DNA of 64,000 bases from Compostimonas suwonensis (GCF_002797855.1 NZ_PGFB01000004.1:124001-188000), one strand, 5' to 3'; counted from the stretch's first letter, positions 1 through 8,408 are shown. Notes: generated by a model from the sequence alone, not told the origin. Numbers and translations: made by a program.

Positions 1-16
1 GCCGAGGAGCGCAGTC

Positions 17-706
17 ATGCCTGACATCCCCTCCGACGGCTGGGTCGCGCGGGCGCAGGCCGTGATCGCGAACGACCCCGCCTCGATCTCCCGCTTCTTC
101 GCGCAGGCCGGCCGCGCCGTGGGGCGCGAGGCCGTCGAGCCCGCAGCCGACCCGACCGGCATCGTGCACGGCACCCGGGACGACCTCGCGCGCGTCGCCC
201 TCGTGGTGTCCCTCTCCGGCGCGCTCGACGACGCCCCGCTCGCGACCGAGCTCGAATCGCTCTACCGCCACGGCGACAACGCCGAGCGACGCGGAGTGCT
301 GCTCGGCCTCGGCGCCCTCGACACCCGCCCGGCGGGGCTCGTGGAGGGCGAGGTGGTAGCGGCAGGTGTCGAGCTCGCGAAGGACGCACTCCGCGCGAAC
401 GACCCCCGGCTCGTGGCATCCGCCCTCGGGGATTTCGGCGCTCGGCACCTCGACGACCACAGCTGGCGCCACGGCGTGCTCAAGCTCGTGTTCATGGACG
501 CGCCGCTCGCCTCCGTCGCGGGCCTCGACGGCCGCTACGACGACGAGCTCGACCGGATGCTCGGCGCCCTCGACGAGGAGCGCAGGGCGGCCGGGCGCAC
601 GACACCCGACGACGTCGTGCGGCTGCGGCTCCGGCACCGCGCACAGGCACCGACGCGCGCGCAGCCGCCCCAGGACCAGCACGTGCACCAGACGAAAGGC
701 GAATGA
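17..706 (+). CDS. eboA: EboA-domain protein (first ebo gene in the window)
   Basis: Protein of 229 aa that I recognise as an EboA-domain protein by overall sequence character and by its position directly ahead of eboB, eboE and eboF homologues. EboA has no known catalytic activity; in cyanobacteria the ebo cluster is linked to moving a scytonemin precursor to the periplasm. No signal peptide or membrane segment is visible and the last 20 residues are polar and low in complexity. A GAGGAG ribosome site lies 7 bases before the ATG. The stop overlaps the next start. EboC (UbiA-type prenyltransferase) and EboD (sugar-phosphate cyclase) are not in view and would have to lie before base 1. Confidence 0.75.
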   Translation: MPDIPSDGWVARAQAVIANDPASISRFFAQAGRAVGREAVEPAADPTGIVHGTRDDLARVALVVSLSGALDDAPLATELESLYRHGDNAERRGVLLGLGALDTRPAGLVEGEVVAAGVELAKDALRANDPRLVASALGDFGARHLDDHSWRHGVLKLVFMDAPLASVAGLDGRYDDELDRMLGALDEERRAAGRTTPDDVVRLRLRHRAQAPTRAQPPQDQHVHQTKGE

Positions 707-1608
707 TGCGCATCTTCGACCCGCACATCCACATGACCTCCCGCACGACCGACGACTACCAGGCGATGTACGCCTCGGGGGTGCGCGCGCTCGTCGAGCC
801 CTCCTTCTGGCTCGGCCAGCCGCGCACGAGCGCGGGCTCCTTCACCGACTACTTCGACGCCCTCATCGGCTGGGAGCGCTTCCGGGCCTCGCAGTACGGC
901 ATCCGGCACCACGCGGCGCTCGCCCTCAACCCCAAGGAGGCGAACGACCCGCGGCTGCGCGAGGTCGTCGAGCTGCTGCCCCGCTACCTCGGCAAAGACG
1001 GCGTCGTCGCGGTCGGCGAGGTCGGCTACGACTCGATGACCCCCGAGGAGGACGAGGTCTTCGCCCGCCAGCTCGAGCTCGCGCGCGAGTTCGAGCTGCC
1101 CGTCATGGTGCACACCCCGCACCGCGACAAGGTCGCCGGCACGAGGCGCACCCTCGACGTCGTGCGCGAGTCGGGCATCGACCCGGCGATGGTCGTGGTC
1201 GACCACCTCAACGAGGGCACCGTCGACCTCGTCGCCGACAGCGGTGCCTGGATGGGCTTCTCGATCTACCCGCACACGAAGATGGACGAGCCGCGGATGG
1301 TCGAGATCCTGCGCAGGATCGGCACCCGGAGGGTGCTCGTGAACTCGGCCGCCGACTGGGGCCAGTCCGATCCGCTCAAGACCTCGTCGACCGGCCGCGA
1401 GATGCTCGGCGGCGGCTTCGACGCGGCCGCGGTGCACACGGTGCTGTGGGAGAACCCCGTCGCCTTCTTCGGGCAGAGCGGCAGGCTCGTGCTCGACCCG
1501 ATCCCCGGCTTCGAGGAGGACGACGCCTCCGACGGCTCCGGCGCGCCCGACGCCTCGGGCGCGCTCTTCGAGGGCAACTCGGTGCTGCGCGGGGAGCGTG
1601 TGCGATGA
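703..1608 (+). CDS. eboB: TatD-like metal-dependent hydrolase, EboB type
   Basis: Protein of 301 aa with a TIM-barrel hydrolase pattern. The N-terminal metal motif DPHIHM follows residue 5, GEVGYDS carries the central acidic ligand near residue 105, VMVHTPH supplies a histidine near residue 130, and VVDHLNEG a further one near 165. These match the TatD/amidohydrolase fold; the substrate is unknown. The ATG at 703 overlaps the eboA stop (ATGA), with a second ATG immediately after at 706, so the start could be one codon later. Co-translation with eboA and eboE is likely. The C-terminal 40 residues are acidic, Ser/Gly-rich and probably disordered. Confidence 0.78.
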   Translation: MMRIFDPHIHMTSRTTDDYQAMYASGVRALVEPSFWLGQPRTSAGSFTDYFDALIGWERFRASQYGIRHHAALALNPKEANDPRLREVVELLPRYLGKDGVVAVGEVGYDSMTPEEDEVFARQLELAREFELPVMVHTPHRDKVAGTRRTLDVVRESGIDPAMVVVDHLNEGTVDLVADSGAWMGFSIYPHTKMDEPRMVEILRRIGTRRVLVNSAADWGQSDPLKTSSTGREMLGGGFDAAAVHTVLWENPVAFFGQSGRLVLDPIPGFEEDDASDGSGAPDASGALFEGNSVLRGERVR

Positions 1609-2780
1609 GGCTCTCCTACTGCACGAACGTTCATCCCGCCGAAGACCTCGAGGGCGTCATCCGTCAGCTCGACGAGTACTCCGGACCCGCTCGGATCGCC
1701 GCGGGCCTCGACGTGCTCGGCGTGGGCCTCTGGCTTCCCGCCGAGCTGGCCGCGCTGCTCGCGAGCGACGACGACGCTCTCGCGAGCCTCCGCGACGCGC
1801 TCGAGCGCAACCGGCTCGAGCTGCGCACGATCAACGCCTTCCCCTTCGCCGCCTTCCACGCCGAGGTCGTGAAGCTCGACGTCTACCGTCCGAACTGGGC
1901 GGATGCCGCGCGCCTGCGCTTCACGCTCGACTGCGCCCTCGTGCTCTCCCGCCTGCTGCCCCCGCACGCCGACGGCAGCATCTCGACGCTCCCCCTCGGC
2001 TGGCGCACGGAGTGGTCGGCCGACGACGACCGCATCGCGACGGCTCAGCTCGGCGAGCTGTCGCGCGAGCTCGCGGCGCTGCGGCACAGCAGCGGTCACG
2101 CCATCCGCCTCGCGATCGAGCCGGAGCCCGGTTGCATCCTCGACACGGTGAGCGACATCGTGCGCTGGCTCGCGCCCCGCGTGGCGGACGGCGCAATCGA
2201 TCCCGAGTTCATCGGCGTCTGCCTCGACACCTGCCACCTGGCCGTGTCGTTCGCCGAGCCGGAGTCGGCCGTGCGGCAGATCGCCGAGGCGGGCCTGCGG
2301 GTCGTCAAGGTGCAGGCCTCGGCCGCGCTCGAGGTCCCCGACCCCGCCGACCCTCTGCAACGTGCGGCCGTGGGCGTCTTCGCCGAGAAGCGCTACCTGC
2401 ACCAGGTGCGGGAGCTGCAGCCGGACGGCACGGTGCTCGCCTCCGACGACCTCGACGAGGCGCTCGAGGCCCTTCCCGCCACCGGGCCGTGGCGTGTGCA
2501 CTTCCACGTGCCGCTGCACCACGTGCCCGCAGAGCCGCTGCGCTCGACGACGGACGTGCTCATCCGCGCCGTCGCGGCCGTCGCCGCGACGCCGGGCGGC
2601 GGCGACACCCACCTCGACGTCGAGACCTACACCTGGAGCGTGCTCCCGGAGGGCCGGAACCCCGCCGACCTCGTGGCGGGCATCGCGGCCGAGCTGCGCT
2701 GGGCCGTGCGCGAGCTCGTGCCGCCGACGGCGGATGCCGCGACCCATCCGAAGGCCCAGACCGAGGGAGCCCTGCGATGA
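1605..2780 (+). CDS. eboE: EboE-type TIM-barrel protein
   Basis: Protein of 391 aa resembling xylose-isomerase-like TIM barrels. It opens with a CTNVHP segment and continues with strand motifs such as RTINAFPF (about residue 80), IEPEPGC (about 170), CLDTCHLAVSF (about 205) and HFHVPLHH (about 300), which would bring Glu, Asp and His residues to a metal site at the barrel mouth. Family members are annotated as metabolite traffic protein EboE; no reaction is established. The ATG at 1605 is embedded in the eboB stop (ATGA), and its own stop is likewise shared with eboF, so the four genes form a tightly coupled unit. Confidence 0.75.
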   Translation: MRLSYCTNVHPAEDLEGVIRQLDEYSGPARIAAGLDVLGVGLWLPAELAALLASDDDALASLRDALERNRLELRTINAFPFAAFHAEVVKLDVYRPNWADAARLRFTLDCALVLSRLLPPHADGSISTLPLGWRTEWSADDDRIATAQLGELSRELAALRHSSGHAIRLAIEPEPGCILDTVSDIVRWLAPRVADGAIDPEFIGVCLDTCHLAVSFAEPESAVRQIAEAGLRVVKVQASAALEVPDPADPLQRAAVGVFAEKRYLHQVRELQPDGTVLASDDLDEALEALPATGPWRVHFHVPLHHVPAEPLRSTTDVLIRAVAAVAATPGGGDTHLDVETYTWSVLPEGRNPADLVAGIAAELRWAVRELVPPTADAATHPKAQTEGALR

Positions 2781-4165
2781 GGCCCGTGCTGCTGCTCGAC
2801 GTCGTCGGGCTCACCGCGAAGGCCCTCGCCCACATGCCACGGCTGCGCGCCTGCGTGCAGAACGGCTGGCAGGGCGAGCTCGGCACGATCCTGCCCGCTG
2901 TCACCTGCAGCGTGCAGTCGACCATCCTCACCGGCACGATGCCCGCCCAGCACGGCTCGGTCGGCAACGGCTGGTACTTCCGCGAGCTCGGCGAGATCTT
3001 CCTGTGGCGCCAGCACAACAAGCTCGTCGCGGGCGAGAAGCTCTGGGAGACGGCCCGCGGCCGCCACGACGGCTACACGGCGGCGAACGTCTGCTGGTGG
3101 TACGCGATGGGCGCCTCGACCGACGTCACCGTCACGCCCCGCCCCGTCTATCACGCCGACGGGCGCAAGTCCCCCGACGCCTACGTGCGCCCGCCCGCGC
3201 TGCACGACGTGCTCACCGAGCAACTCGGCGACTTCCCGCTCTTCCAGTACTGGGGCCCGACGGCGAGCATCGCCTCGACGCGCTGGATCGTGGAGGCGAC
3301 GCGCAGCATCCTGCGCAGCCACGAGCCGAACCTCACGATGGCCTACCTGCCGCACCTCGACTACGACCTGCAGCGCTTCGGACCGGACGGCCCCGAGGCG
3401 GATGCCGCGGCGGCGGAGCTCGACGCGGCCCTCGCCCCTCTGCTCGACGACGCCGCCGAGCGCGGCATCGCCGTCGTCGCCCTCGCCGAGTACGGGATCG
3501 CCCCGGCGACCCTGCCCATCGACCTCAACCGCACCCTGCGCCGCAACGGGCTGCTCGAGGTGTACGTGCAGGACGGCCGCGAGCTGCTCGATCCGTGGAC
3601 CTCGAAGGCCTTCGCGGTCGCCGACCACCAGGTCGCGCACGTCTACCTCGACGACCTCTCCCGGCTCGAGCGGGTGCGCTCGATCATCGCCGAGCTGCCC
3701 GGGGTCGACGAGGTGCTCGACCGCGGGCAGCAGGCCCGGTACGGCCTCGACCACAGCCGCTCGGGCGATCTCGTCGTCGTCGCGCAGCCCGGCGCGTGGT
3801 TCACCTACTACTACTGGCTGAGCGACCAGCGCGCCCCCGACTTCGCGCGCGGCGTCGAGATCCACAAGAAGCCCGGCTACGACCCCGCCGAGCTGTTCTT
3901 CAACCCCGCCGACCCGCTCGTCAAGCTCAAGGCGGCCGGCAACCTCGCCAAGAAGAAGGTCGGCCTGCGCTACACGATGAACGCCGTGCCGCTCGACGCA
4001 CACCTAGTGAAGGGCACGCACGGCCGGCTGCCGGACTCCTCGGCCGACACCCCGCTGCTGCTGCTCTCGGATGCCGCGCTCGCCGAGGGGCTCGGCGCGG
4101 GCCCCGTTCCGGCCACCGGCATCCGCGACATCGTGCTGCGCGCCCAGGGGCTGCTGCCCGGCTGA
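2777..4165 (+). CDS. eboF: Alkaline-phosphatase-superfamily phosphodiesterase, EboF type
   Basis: Protein of 462 aa of the nucleotide pyrophosphatase/phosphodiesterase fold. Visible motifs are LLLDVVGL at residues 4-11 (first metal Asp), PAVTCSVQSTILTG near residue 40 (nucleophile Thr/Ser region), PHLDYDLQRFGP near 195 (metal Asp and His) and KGTHG near 415. The usual Asp-His pair after strand 5 reads ALAEYGI here, so one metal ligand differs from the classical family. No signal peptide is seen, so it appears cytoplasmic. It is the last gene of the ebo run and is followed after 13 bases by a large stem-loop. Substrate unknown. Confidence 0.74.
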   Translation: MRPVLLLDVVGLTAKALAHMPRLRACVQNGWQGELGTILPAVTCSVQSTILTGTMPAQHGSVGNGWYFRELGEIFLWRQHNKLVAGEKLWETARGRHDGYTAANVCWWYAMGASTDVTVTPRPVYHADGRKSPDAYVRPPALHDVLTEQLGDFPLFQYWGPTASIASTRWIVEATRSILRSHEPNLTMAYLPHLDYDLQRFGPDGPEADAAAAELDAALAPLLDDAAERGIAVVALAEYGIAPATLPIDLNRTLRRNGLLEVYVQDGRELLDPWTSKAFAVADHQVAHVYLDDLSRLERVRSIIAELPGVDEVLDRGQQARYGLDHSRSGDLVVVAQPGAWFTYYYWLSDQRAPDFARGVEIHKKPGYDPAELFFNPADPLVKLKAAGNLAKKKVGLRYTMNAVPLDAHLVKGTHGRLPDSSADTPLLLLSDAALAEGLGAGPVPATGIRDIVLRAQGLLPG

Positions 4166-4178
4166 CTCGCCGCTGACT

Positions 4179-4250
4179 CGTCGAGCGCGGTTTTGTTCGC
4201 GGCCGACGAGTGCCGGGGCTCGTCGGCCGCGAACAAAACCGCGCTCGACG
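4179..4250. terminator. 32-bp perfect stem-loop after the ebo operon
   Basis: Arms 4179-4210 and 4219-4250 are perfect reverse complements over 32 bases and enclose the 8-base loop TGCCGGGG. It starts 13 bases after the eboF stop and ends 30 bases before the -10 box of the next gene, so it separates two transcription units. There is no U-tract after the stem, as is usual for actinobacterial terminators. The arm length is far above what termination needs; see findings. Confidence 0.65.
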
Positions 4251-4280
4251 TGCCTCGTTCCCATTCACAGAATTCGGTCG

Positions 4281-4286
4281 TAGTCT
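4281..4286 (+). promoter_or_regulatory. -10 box TAGTCT of a leaderless promoter
   Basis: TAGTCT is followed by exactly 7 bases and then the GTG at 4294, so transcription should begin at the start codon itself. This fixes the start of the downstream oxidoreductase. Confidence 0.6.
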
Positions 4287-4293
4287 CGGCGTC

Positions 4294-5865
4294 GTGACAA
4301 CTACCGGGGAACGCACGGCCGCGAGGCCGGGCAGGCGCACCGTGCCCTGGCGTCTCGCGGCTCTCGCGGGCATCGCCTCCGCCGTCGCCGGCCTCGGCGC
4401 GGCCGAGCTCGCCGCGGCCCTGTTCGCGCCCACGGCCGGCCCGATCGTCGTTGTGGGCGCGCTCGTCATCGACCTCGTCCCCGGCTGGGTCAAAGACGTG
4501 GTCGTCCAGCTCTTCGGCACCGACGACAAAGCCGTGCTGCTCGTGACCCTCGTGGTTCTCGTGCTCGTCCTCGCAGCCCTCGCGGGGGTGCTCGAGCTCG
4601 TGCGCTCGCCCATCGGCCGCATCCTCGTCATCCTCGCCGGCCTCCTCGGCGCCTTCGCCGGGCTCACCCGCGCCGGGGCGTCGCCGCTGGATGCCGCGCC
4701 CTCCGTCGTGGGGATGATCGCCGCCGCCGTCCTGCTGGCCGTGCTCGTCAAACGGCTGCAGAACGCGCCTCGCCCGGGAACCCCCGAGGCCGGCATCGAC
4801 CGCCGCCGCTTCCTCGTCGTCGCGGGCTCGGCGACGGCGCTCGGCATCCTCGCGGTGATCGGCGGGCAGCTGCTCGCCGCCGGCTCGCGGGCCGTCGACG
4901 CGGCGAGGGCGATGTTCAGACTCCCTGCGCCTGCGAAGGCCGCGCCGCCCATCCCGAGCGGGGCCGACTTCCGGATCGAGGGGCTCGCCCCGATCGTCAC
5001 GCCCAACGAGAGCTTCTACCGCATCGACACCGCGCTGCAGGTGCCGCGCATCGACCCCGCCGACTGGAGCCTGAGGATCACGGGCATGGTCGACACCGAG
5101 GTCACGCTCGGCTTCGACGAGCTCGTCGCCCTGCCGCTCGAGGAGAGCACGACGACGCTCACCTGCGTCTCCAACGAGATCGGCGGCGACCTCATCGGCA
5201 ACGCGACCTGGCTCGGCTACCCGATCCGCGAGCTGCTCACCCGGGCGGGCGTGCACGCCGACGCCGACATGGTGCTCTCGACGAGCGAGGACGGCTGGAC
5301 CGCGAGCACGCCCATCGAGGCGCTCACCGACGACCGCAACGCGATCCTCGCCGTGGGCATGAACGGCGAGCCGCTGCCGCTCGAGCACGGCTTTCCCGTG
5401 CGCATGGTCGTGCCGGGGCTCTACGGCTACGTGTCGGCGACCAAATGGGTGCGCACCCTCGAGGTCACCCGCTTCGACCGGCACGTCGCCTACTGGCAGG
5501 AGCGCGGCTGGGGCGAGCGCGGGCCCATCAAGACGGCCTCGCGCATCGACGTGCCGAAACGCGGTCAGCCGCTCACGGCGGGCACGATCACCGTGGCCGG
5601 CGTCGCCTGGGCGCAGCACACCGGCATCCGGGGCGTCGAGGTGCAGGTCGACGACGGCGCCTGGCAGGCCGCGACCCTCGCCGACGCGATCTCGGCGGAC
5701 ACCTGGCGGCAGTGGCGCTACGACTGGCCCGCGACGAGCGGCGCCCACAGCATCCGGGCGCGGGCGACCGACGGCAACGGAATCGTGCAGACCTCGGCGG
5801 TCGCCGGGGTGCTGCCCGACGGGGCGACCGGCTACCCCGAGATCTCGGTGACCGTCGGCGGCTGA
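4294..5865 (+). CDS. Membrane-anchored molybdopterin oxidoreductase, sulfite oxidase family
   Basis: Protein of 523 aa. Residues 1-155 hold about five hydrophobic segments, followed by a basic RRRFLVVAG stretch and a sixth hydrophobic segment near 170-195 that resembles an uncleaved Tat-type anchor. The catalytic domain follows, with TCVSNEIGG (about residue 290) carrying the cysteine that ligates molybdenum, and GYVSATKWVRTLEV near 385. The last 110 residues form the Ig-like dimerisation domain typical of sulfite oxidases. It probably oxidises or reduces a small substrate outside the membrane using Mo-molybdopterin made by the block at 11794-17071. The GTG start is set by the leaderless promoter. 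Physiological substrate not determinable. Confidence 0.85.
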   Translation: MTTTGERTAARPGRRTVPWRLAALAGIASAVAGLGAAELAAALFAPTAGPIVVVGALVIDLVPGWVKDVVVQLFGTDDKAVLLVTLVVLVLVLAALAGVLELVRSPIGRILVILAGLLGAFAGLTRAGASPLDAAPSVVGMIAAAVLLAVLVKRLQNAPRPGTPEAGIDRRRFLVVAGSATALGILAVIGGQLLAAGSRAVDAARAMFRLPAPAKAAPPIPSGADFRIEGLAPIVTPNESFYRIDTALQVPRIDPADWSLRITGMVDTEVTLGFDELVALPLEESTTTLTCVSNEIGGDLIGNATWLGYPIRELLTRAGVHADADMVLSTSEDGWTASTPIEALTDDRNAILAVGMNGEPLPLEHGFPVRMVVPGLYGYVSATKWVRTLEVTRFDRHVAYWQERGWGERGPIKTASRIDVPKRGQPLTAGTITVAGVAWAQHTGIRGVEVQVDDGAWQAATLADAISADTWRQWRYDWPATSGAHSIRARATDGNGIVQTSAVAGVLPDGATGYPEISVTVGG

Positions 5866-5870
5866 GACGC

Positions 5871-7169
5871 CTATCGCGCGCGGGCCGCCGTGCTCGCCTC
5901 GAGCTCGTGCTCGATGAGCGCGAGCGCATCGGTGCCGGCGATGGCGGTCGCCATCCGTTGCGCGGCGATGCGGTAGGCGGGCTCGGCGAGCACGCGCATC
6001 ACGGCGGCGCGCACGGCCTCGGGCTCGGGGCTGCCGGTGCGCAGGTCGATCCCCGTGCCCGACCAGCCGATGCGGGCGGCGACCTCGGGCTTGTCCTCCG
6101 TGTCACCGGCGACGACGATCGGAACGCCCTCGCGCAGTGCGTGCTGCACACCGCCGTAGCCCCCGTTGGTCACGTAGACGGAGCTGAGGGGAAGCAGCCG
6201 GTCGTAGGGAAGGTAGGAGGCCACTCGCGCGTTGGTCGGGAGTTCGCCCGGCGCGCCCAGCTCGTCGGGGGAACGGCCGCCGAGCGACACGACCACCAGG
6301 ACGTCGAGCCCCTCGAGCGCTCTGAGCGTCGGGCGGATCAGGCGGTCCAGGTCGTGATTGTCGATCGTGCCCTGGGTGACGTGCACAACGGGACGGAGGC
6401 CGTCGAGCTCGCCCCACCAGGCGGGCAGCGGGATGTCGGCGGAGCCCCCCGGCGGGATCGGACCGACGAACGCCGTGTTCGGCGCGATGTCGCTCCGCGG
6501 ATACTCGAACTCGCGGGGGCACAGTTGCAGGAACCTGTCGAACGCGCTCGAGATGTCCATGATGAAGTGCTCGGTGCGCGGGATCCCGAGGTCTGACAGG
6601 ATCCGCTGCGCCAGGGCCTGGGTGCGGCGGAAGAGGATGCGCTTCGCGACGACGTCGAGGAGCCGGTTCCGAATGCGTCCGAGCGGGGTCGACGAGGGCG
6701 GCAGCGCGGTTCCGGCGGGCGCGACATCCCGGCTCGACTGCGTGAGCGGGGTCACGCCGAGCGCGAGCACGGGAGGGCGCGGGGCGTCGCGCAGGAGCAG
6801 CGGCGCGACCCCGCCGAAGGCGCCGTCGACGAGGATCGCGTCGGGCTGCTCGGCCGCCACGATCGCGCGCACCGCACGATACTGCTCGGGGATCGGCGTG
6901 ACGAAGATCGTCTGGATGTCGTATTGCGCCTGGGCGATGCCCCGATAGCGCTCACGCTCGGGGAGGTAGCTCGTCACGTCGCGGTCGTCGAAGTCGGCGA
7001 TGCCGGCGAGGGGGCGGAATTCGGCCCCGATGGCGGCGACGCGATCGGCGAAACGGCTGCCGGTGAGCACGATCACCCGGTGCCCGCGCTCGACGAGATG
7101 GCCGGCGGCTCCGAGCACGGGGGCGACATGCCCGTGGACGGGGGTGCTGCAGACGAGGTAGGTGGCCAC
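5871..7169 (-). CDS. Glycosyltransferase of the macrolide/UGT type (GT1)
   Basis: Protein of 432 aa with a two-domain GT-B layout. The N-terminal acceptor domain begins VCSTPVHGHVAPVLGAAGH, the classic opening of nucleotide-sugar-dependent natural-product glycosyltransferases. The C-terminal donor domain has VVHVTQGTID (about 260) and VYVTNGGYGGVQHALREGVP (about 330), which matches the donor-binding loop with a usual His replaced by Asn in TNGGYGG. It likely transfers a sugar to a small hydrophobic acceptor, perhaps for detoxification. It diverges from the BphX-like gene across an AT-rich palindrome and starts with GTG directly behind TATAAA plus 7 bases. Confidence 0.85.
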   Translation of the reverse strand: MATYLVCSTPVHGHVAPVLGAAGHLVERGHRVIVLTGSRFADRVAAIGAEFRPLAGIADFDDRDVTSYLPERERYRGIAQAQYDIQTIFVTPIPEQYRAVRAIVAAEQPDAILVDGAFGGVAPLLLRDAPRPPVLALGVTPLTQSSRDVAPAGTALPPSSTPLGRIRNRLLDVVAKRILFRRTQALAQRILSDLGIPRTEHFIMDISSAFDRFLQLCPREFEYPRSDIAPNTAFVGPIPPGGSADIPLPAWWGELDGLRPVVHVTQGTIDNHDLDRLIRPTLRALEGLDVLVVVSLGGRSPDELGAPGELPTNARVASYLPYDRLLPLSSVYVTNGGYGGVQHALREGVPIVVAGDTEDKPEVAARIGWSGTGIDLRTGSPEPEAVRAAVMRVLAEPAYRIAAQRMATAIAGTDALALIEHELEASTAARAR

Positions 7170-7176
7170 GGAGTTA

Positions 7177-7182
7177 TTTATA
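7177..7182 (-). promoter_or_regulatory. -10 box TATAAA of the glycosyltransferase
   Basis: On the minus strand TATAAA is followed by 7 bases and the GTG at 7169, a leaderless arrangement. It is the most consensus-like -10 box in the window. Confidence 0.6.
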
Positions 7183-7189
7183 GCACGAA

Positions 7190-7222
7190 TATATTGATTG
7201 ACATCGGACTAAAATCAATATA
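7190..7222. promoter_or_regulatory. Palindromic operator between divergent genes
   Basis: Arms TATATTGATT (7190-7199) and AATCAATATA (7213-7222) are perfect inverted repeats of 10 bases with a 13-base spacer. A TTGACA-like -35 for the rightward gene lies at 7198-7203 inside it, and the palindrome also covers the -35 region of the leftward gene. The TetR-family gene at 7715 is the obvious candidate binder. The region 7171-7226 is strikingly AT-rich against its surroundings. Confidence 0.65.
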
Positions 7223-7232
7223 GGAATACCTC

Positions 7233-7655
7233 ATGAGATTTCTGACCTGGTGGTTTCGTATCGTCGGCATCGTCAACCTCGTCCTCGGGGCGTTGTGGCT
7301 GCCCTTCCTCAGCGCACCCCGTCTCGAGCTGAGCATCCCCGGCTGGGACGCGCCCATCCCCGGCACCGCCTATCGCGGCTTCCTCGACTACACCCTGCTG
7401 TTCGGCCTCGATCTGCTGATCCTGGGAGTGTTCTTGATCATCGCGTCCTTTCGTCCGGAGCAGAGCCGCATCCTCGCCTGGCTCGCGATCACGCTCTCTG
7501 TCGTGCGCGGCATCCTCGACGACGTCTACATGATCGCGGCAGGCTATCCGCTGCCGAGCATGCTCGCCTTCATCGTGCTCCATCTCGCGATCATCGTCAC
7601 CGGCCTCCTCGCGTTGCGCGCGGCGGCACGACCAGGGCAGCGGCGCAGCTCCTGA
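7233..7655 (+). CDS. BphX-like small membrane protein
   Basis: Protein of 140 aa with four hydrophobic segments at about 8-28, 50-70, 78-95 and 108-130. The pattern WWFRIVG at the start, GLDLLILG in the middle, VRGILDDVYMIAAGYP and the last helix HLAIIVTGLLALR match the BphX-like family, first seen beside biphenyl degradation genes and of unknown function. It diverges from the glycosyltransferase and is followed 59 bases later by a TetR gene, so the three genes look like one regulated response module. The ribosome site is weak (AGGAA 6 bases upstream). Confidence 0.7.
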   Translation: MRFLTWWFRIVGIVNLVLGALWLPFLSAPRLELSIPGWDAPIPGTAYRGFLDYTLLFGLDLLILGVFLIIASFRPEQSRILAWLAITLSVVRGILDDVYMIAAGYPLPSMLAFIVLHLAIIVTGLLALRAAARPGQRRSS

Positions 7656-7701
7656 GCGGGGGCGCGACCGGCGCACGTCCACCGAGAGGCGACGGACATC
7701 G

Positions 7702-7707
7702 TAGGAT
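7702..7707 (+). promoter_or_regulatory. -10 box TAGGAT of the TetR gene
   Basis: TAGGAT is followed by 7 bases and the ATG at 7715, indicating an own leaderless promoter for the regulator. Confidence 0.5.
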
Positions 7708-7714
7708 CGCCAGC

Positions 7715-8353
7715 ATGGGAACGCGACAGTACTCCTCGCCGATCCGGGCGGAGGCGTCTGCAGAGACCCGCCGTCGCATCCTCGGCGCCGCCGCGAAGCT
7801 GTTCGCGCAGGAGGGCTACCAGGGCACCACGATGGCGGCCATCGCGAAAGAAGCCGGGGTCTCGGCCCAGAGCGTGCACCTCGCCGGGCCCAAGAGCGCC
7901 CTGCTCATGGCCGCGTTCGAGGTGACGCTCGCCGGCGACGAGGGCACTCATCCTCTGTACGAGCGCCCCGCGGTGGCGGCGATCATGCAGTTGCCGCCCG
8001 ACCAGGCCCTCCCCGCCTACCTCCGCTTCCTCGCGGAGGCGAACGCGCGAACGGCAGGCATCCACAACGCCCTCTACGTCGCCGCCGAGACCGACGAGGC
8101 GGTCGCAGAGCTGCTGTCCGACCTCAATCGCCGGCGCCACAACGACATCGGCATGGCGATCAGCTGGTGCGGGGCCCACGGGCTGCTGCGCGGCGACACC
8201 GACCCCGACGAGCGCGCCGAGGTGCTCACCTACCTCGTCTCGCCCGAGACCTACCGCTTCTTCGCCGGCGAGCGCGGCTGGAGCGACGAGCGCTACCAGC
8301 GCTGGCTGGGCGACGCGATCGAGCGCCTGGTGCTCGGCGGACCGATCGTCTGA
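7715..8353 (+). CDS. TetR family transcriptional regulator
   Basis: Protein of 212 aa. Residues 15-65 form the TetR DNA-binding domain: TRRRILGAAAKLFAQEGY, then TTMAAIAKEAGVSAQSVH, where the usual YxHF after the recognition helix reads VHLAG, so helix 4 is atypical. The remainder is a helical ligand-binding domain without recognisable ligand signature. Its position after the BphX-like gene and the strong palindrome at 7190-7222 suggest it represses the divergent glycosyltransferase and membrane protein genes. The start is fixed by a TAGGAT box 7 bases upstream. Confidence 0.85.
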   Translation: MGTRQYSSPIRAEASAETRRRILGAAAKLFAQEGYQGTTMAAIAKEAGVSAQSVHLAGPKSALLMAAFEVTLAGDEGTHPLYERPAVAAIMQLPPDQALPAYLRFLAEANARTAGIHNALYVAAETDEAVAELLSDLNRRRHNDIGMAISWCGAHGLLRGDTDPDERAEVLTYLVSPETYRFFAGERGWSDERYQRWLGDAIERLVLGGPIV

Positions 8354-8408
8354 GCACCGCGCATCCGGCACACCACCGGTCGCCCCGATGCGCCGCGGCG
8401 CCGCTCAG
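8350..8408. terminator. Nested inverted repeat at a convergent gene end
   Basis: CTGAGC (8350-8355) pairs with GCTCAG (8403-8408), and inside it GCGCATC (8359-8365) pairs with GATGCGC (8387-8393). The stops of the TetR gene and of modC both lie inside the outer arms. It is a plausible bidirectional terminator, but the two stems are separated by unpaired bases. Confidence 0.4.
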
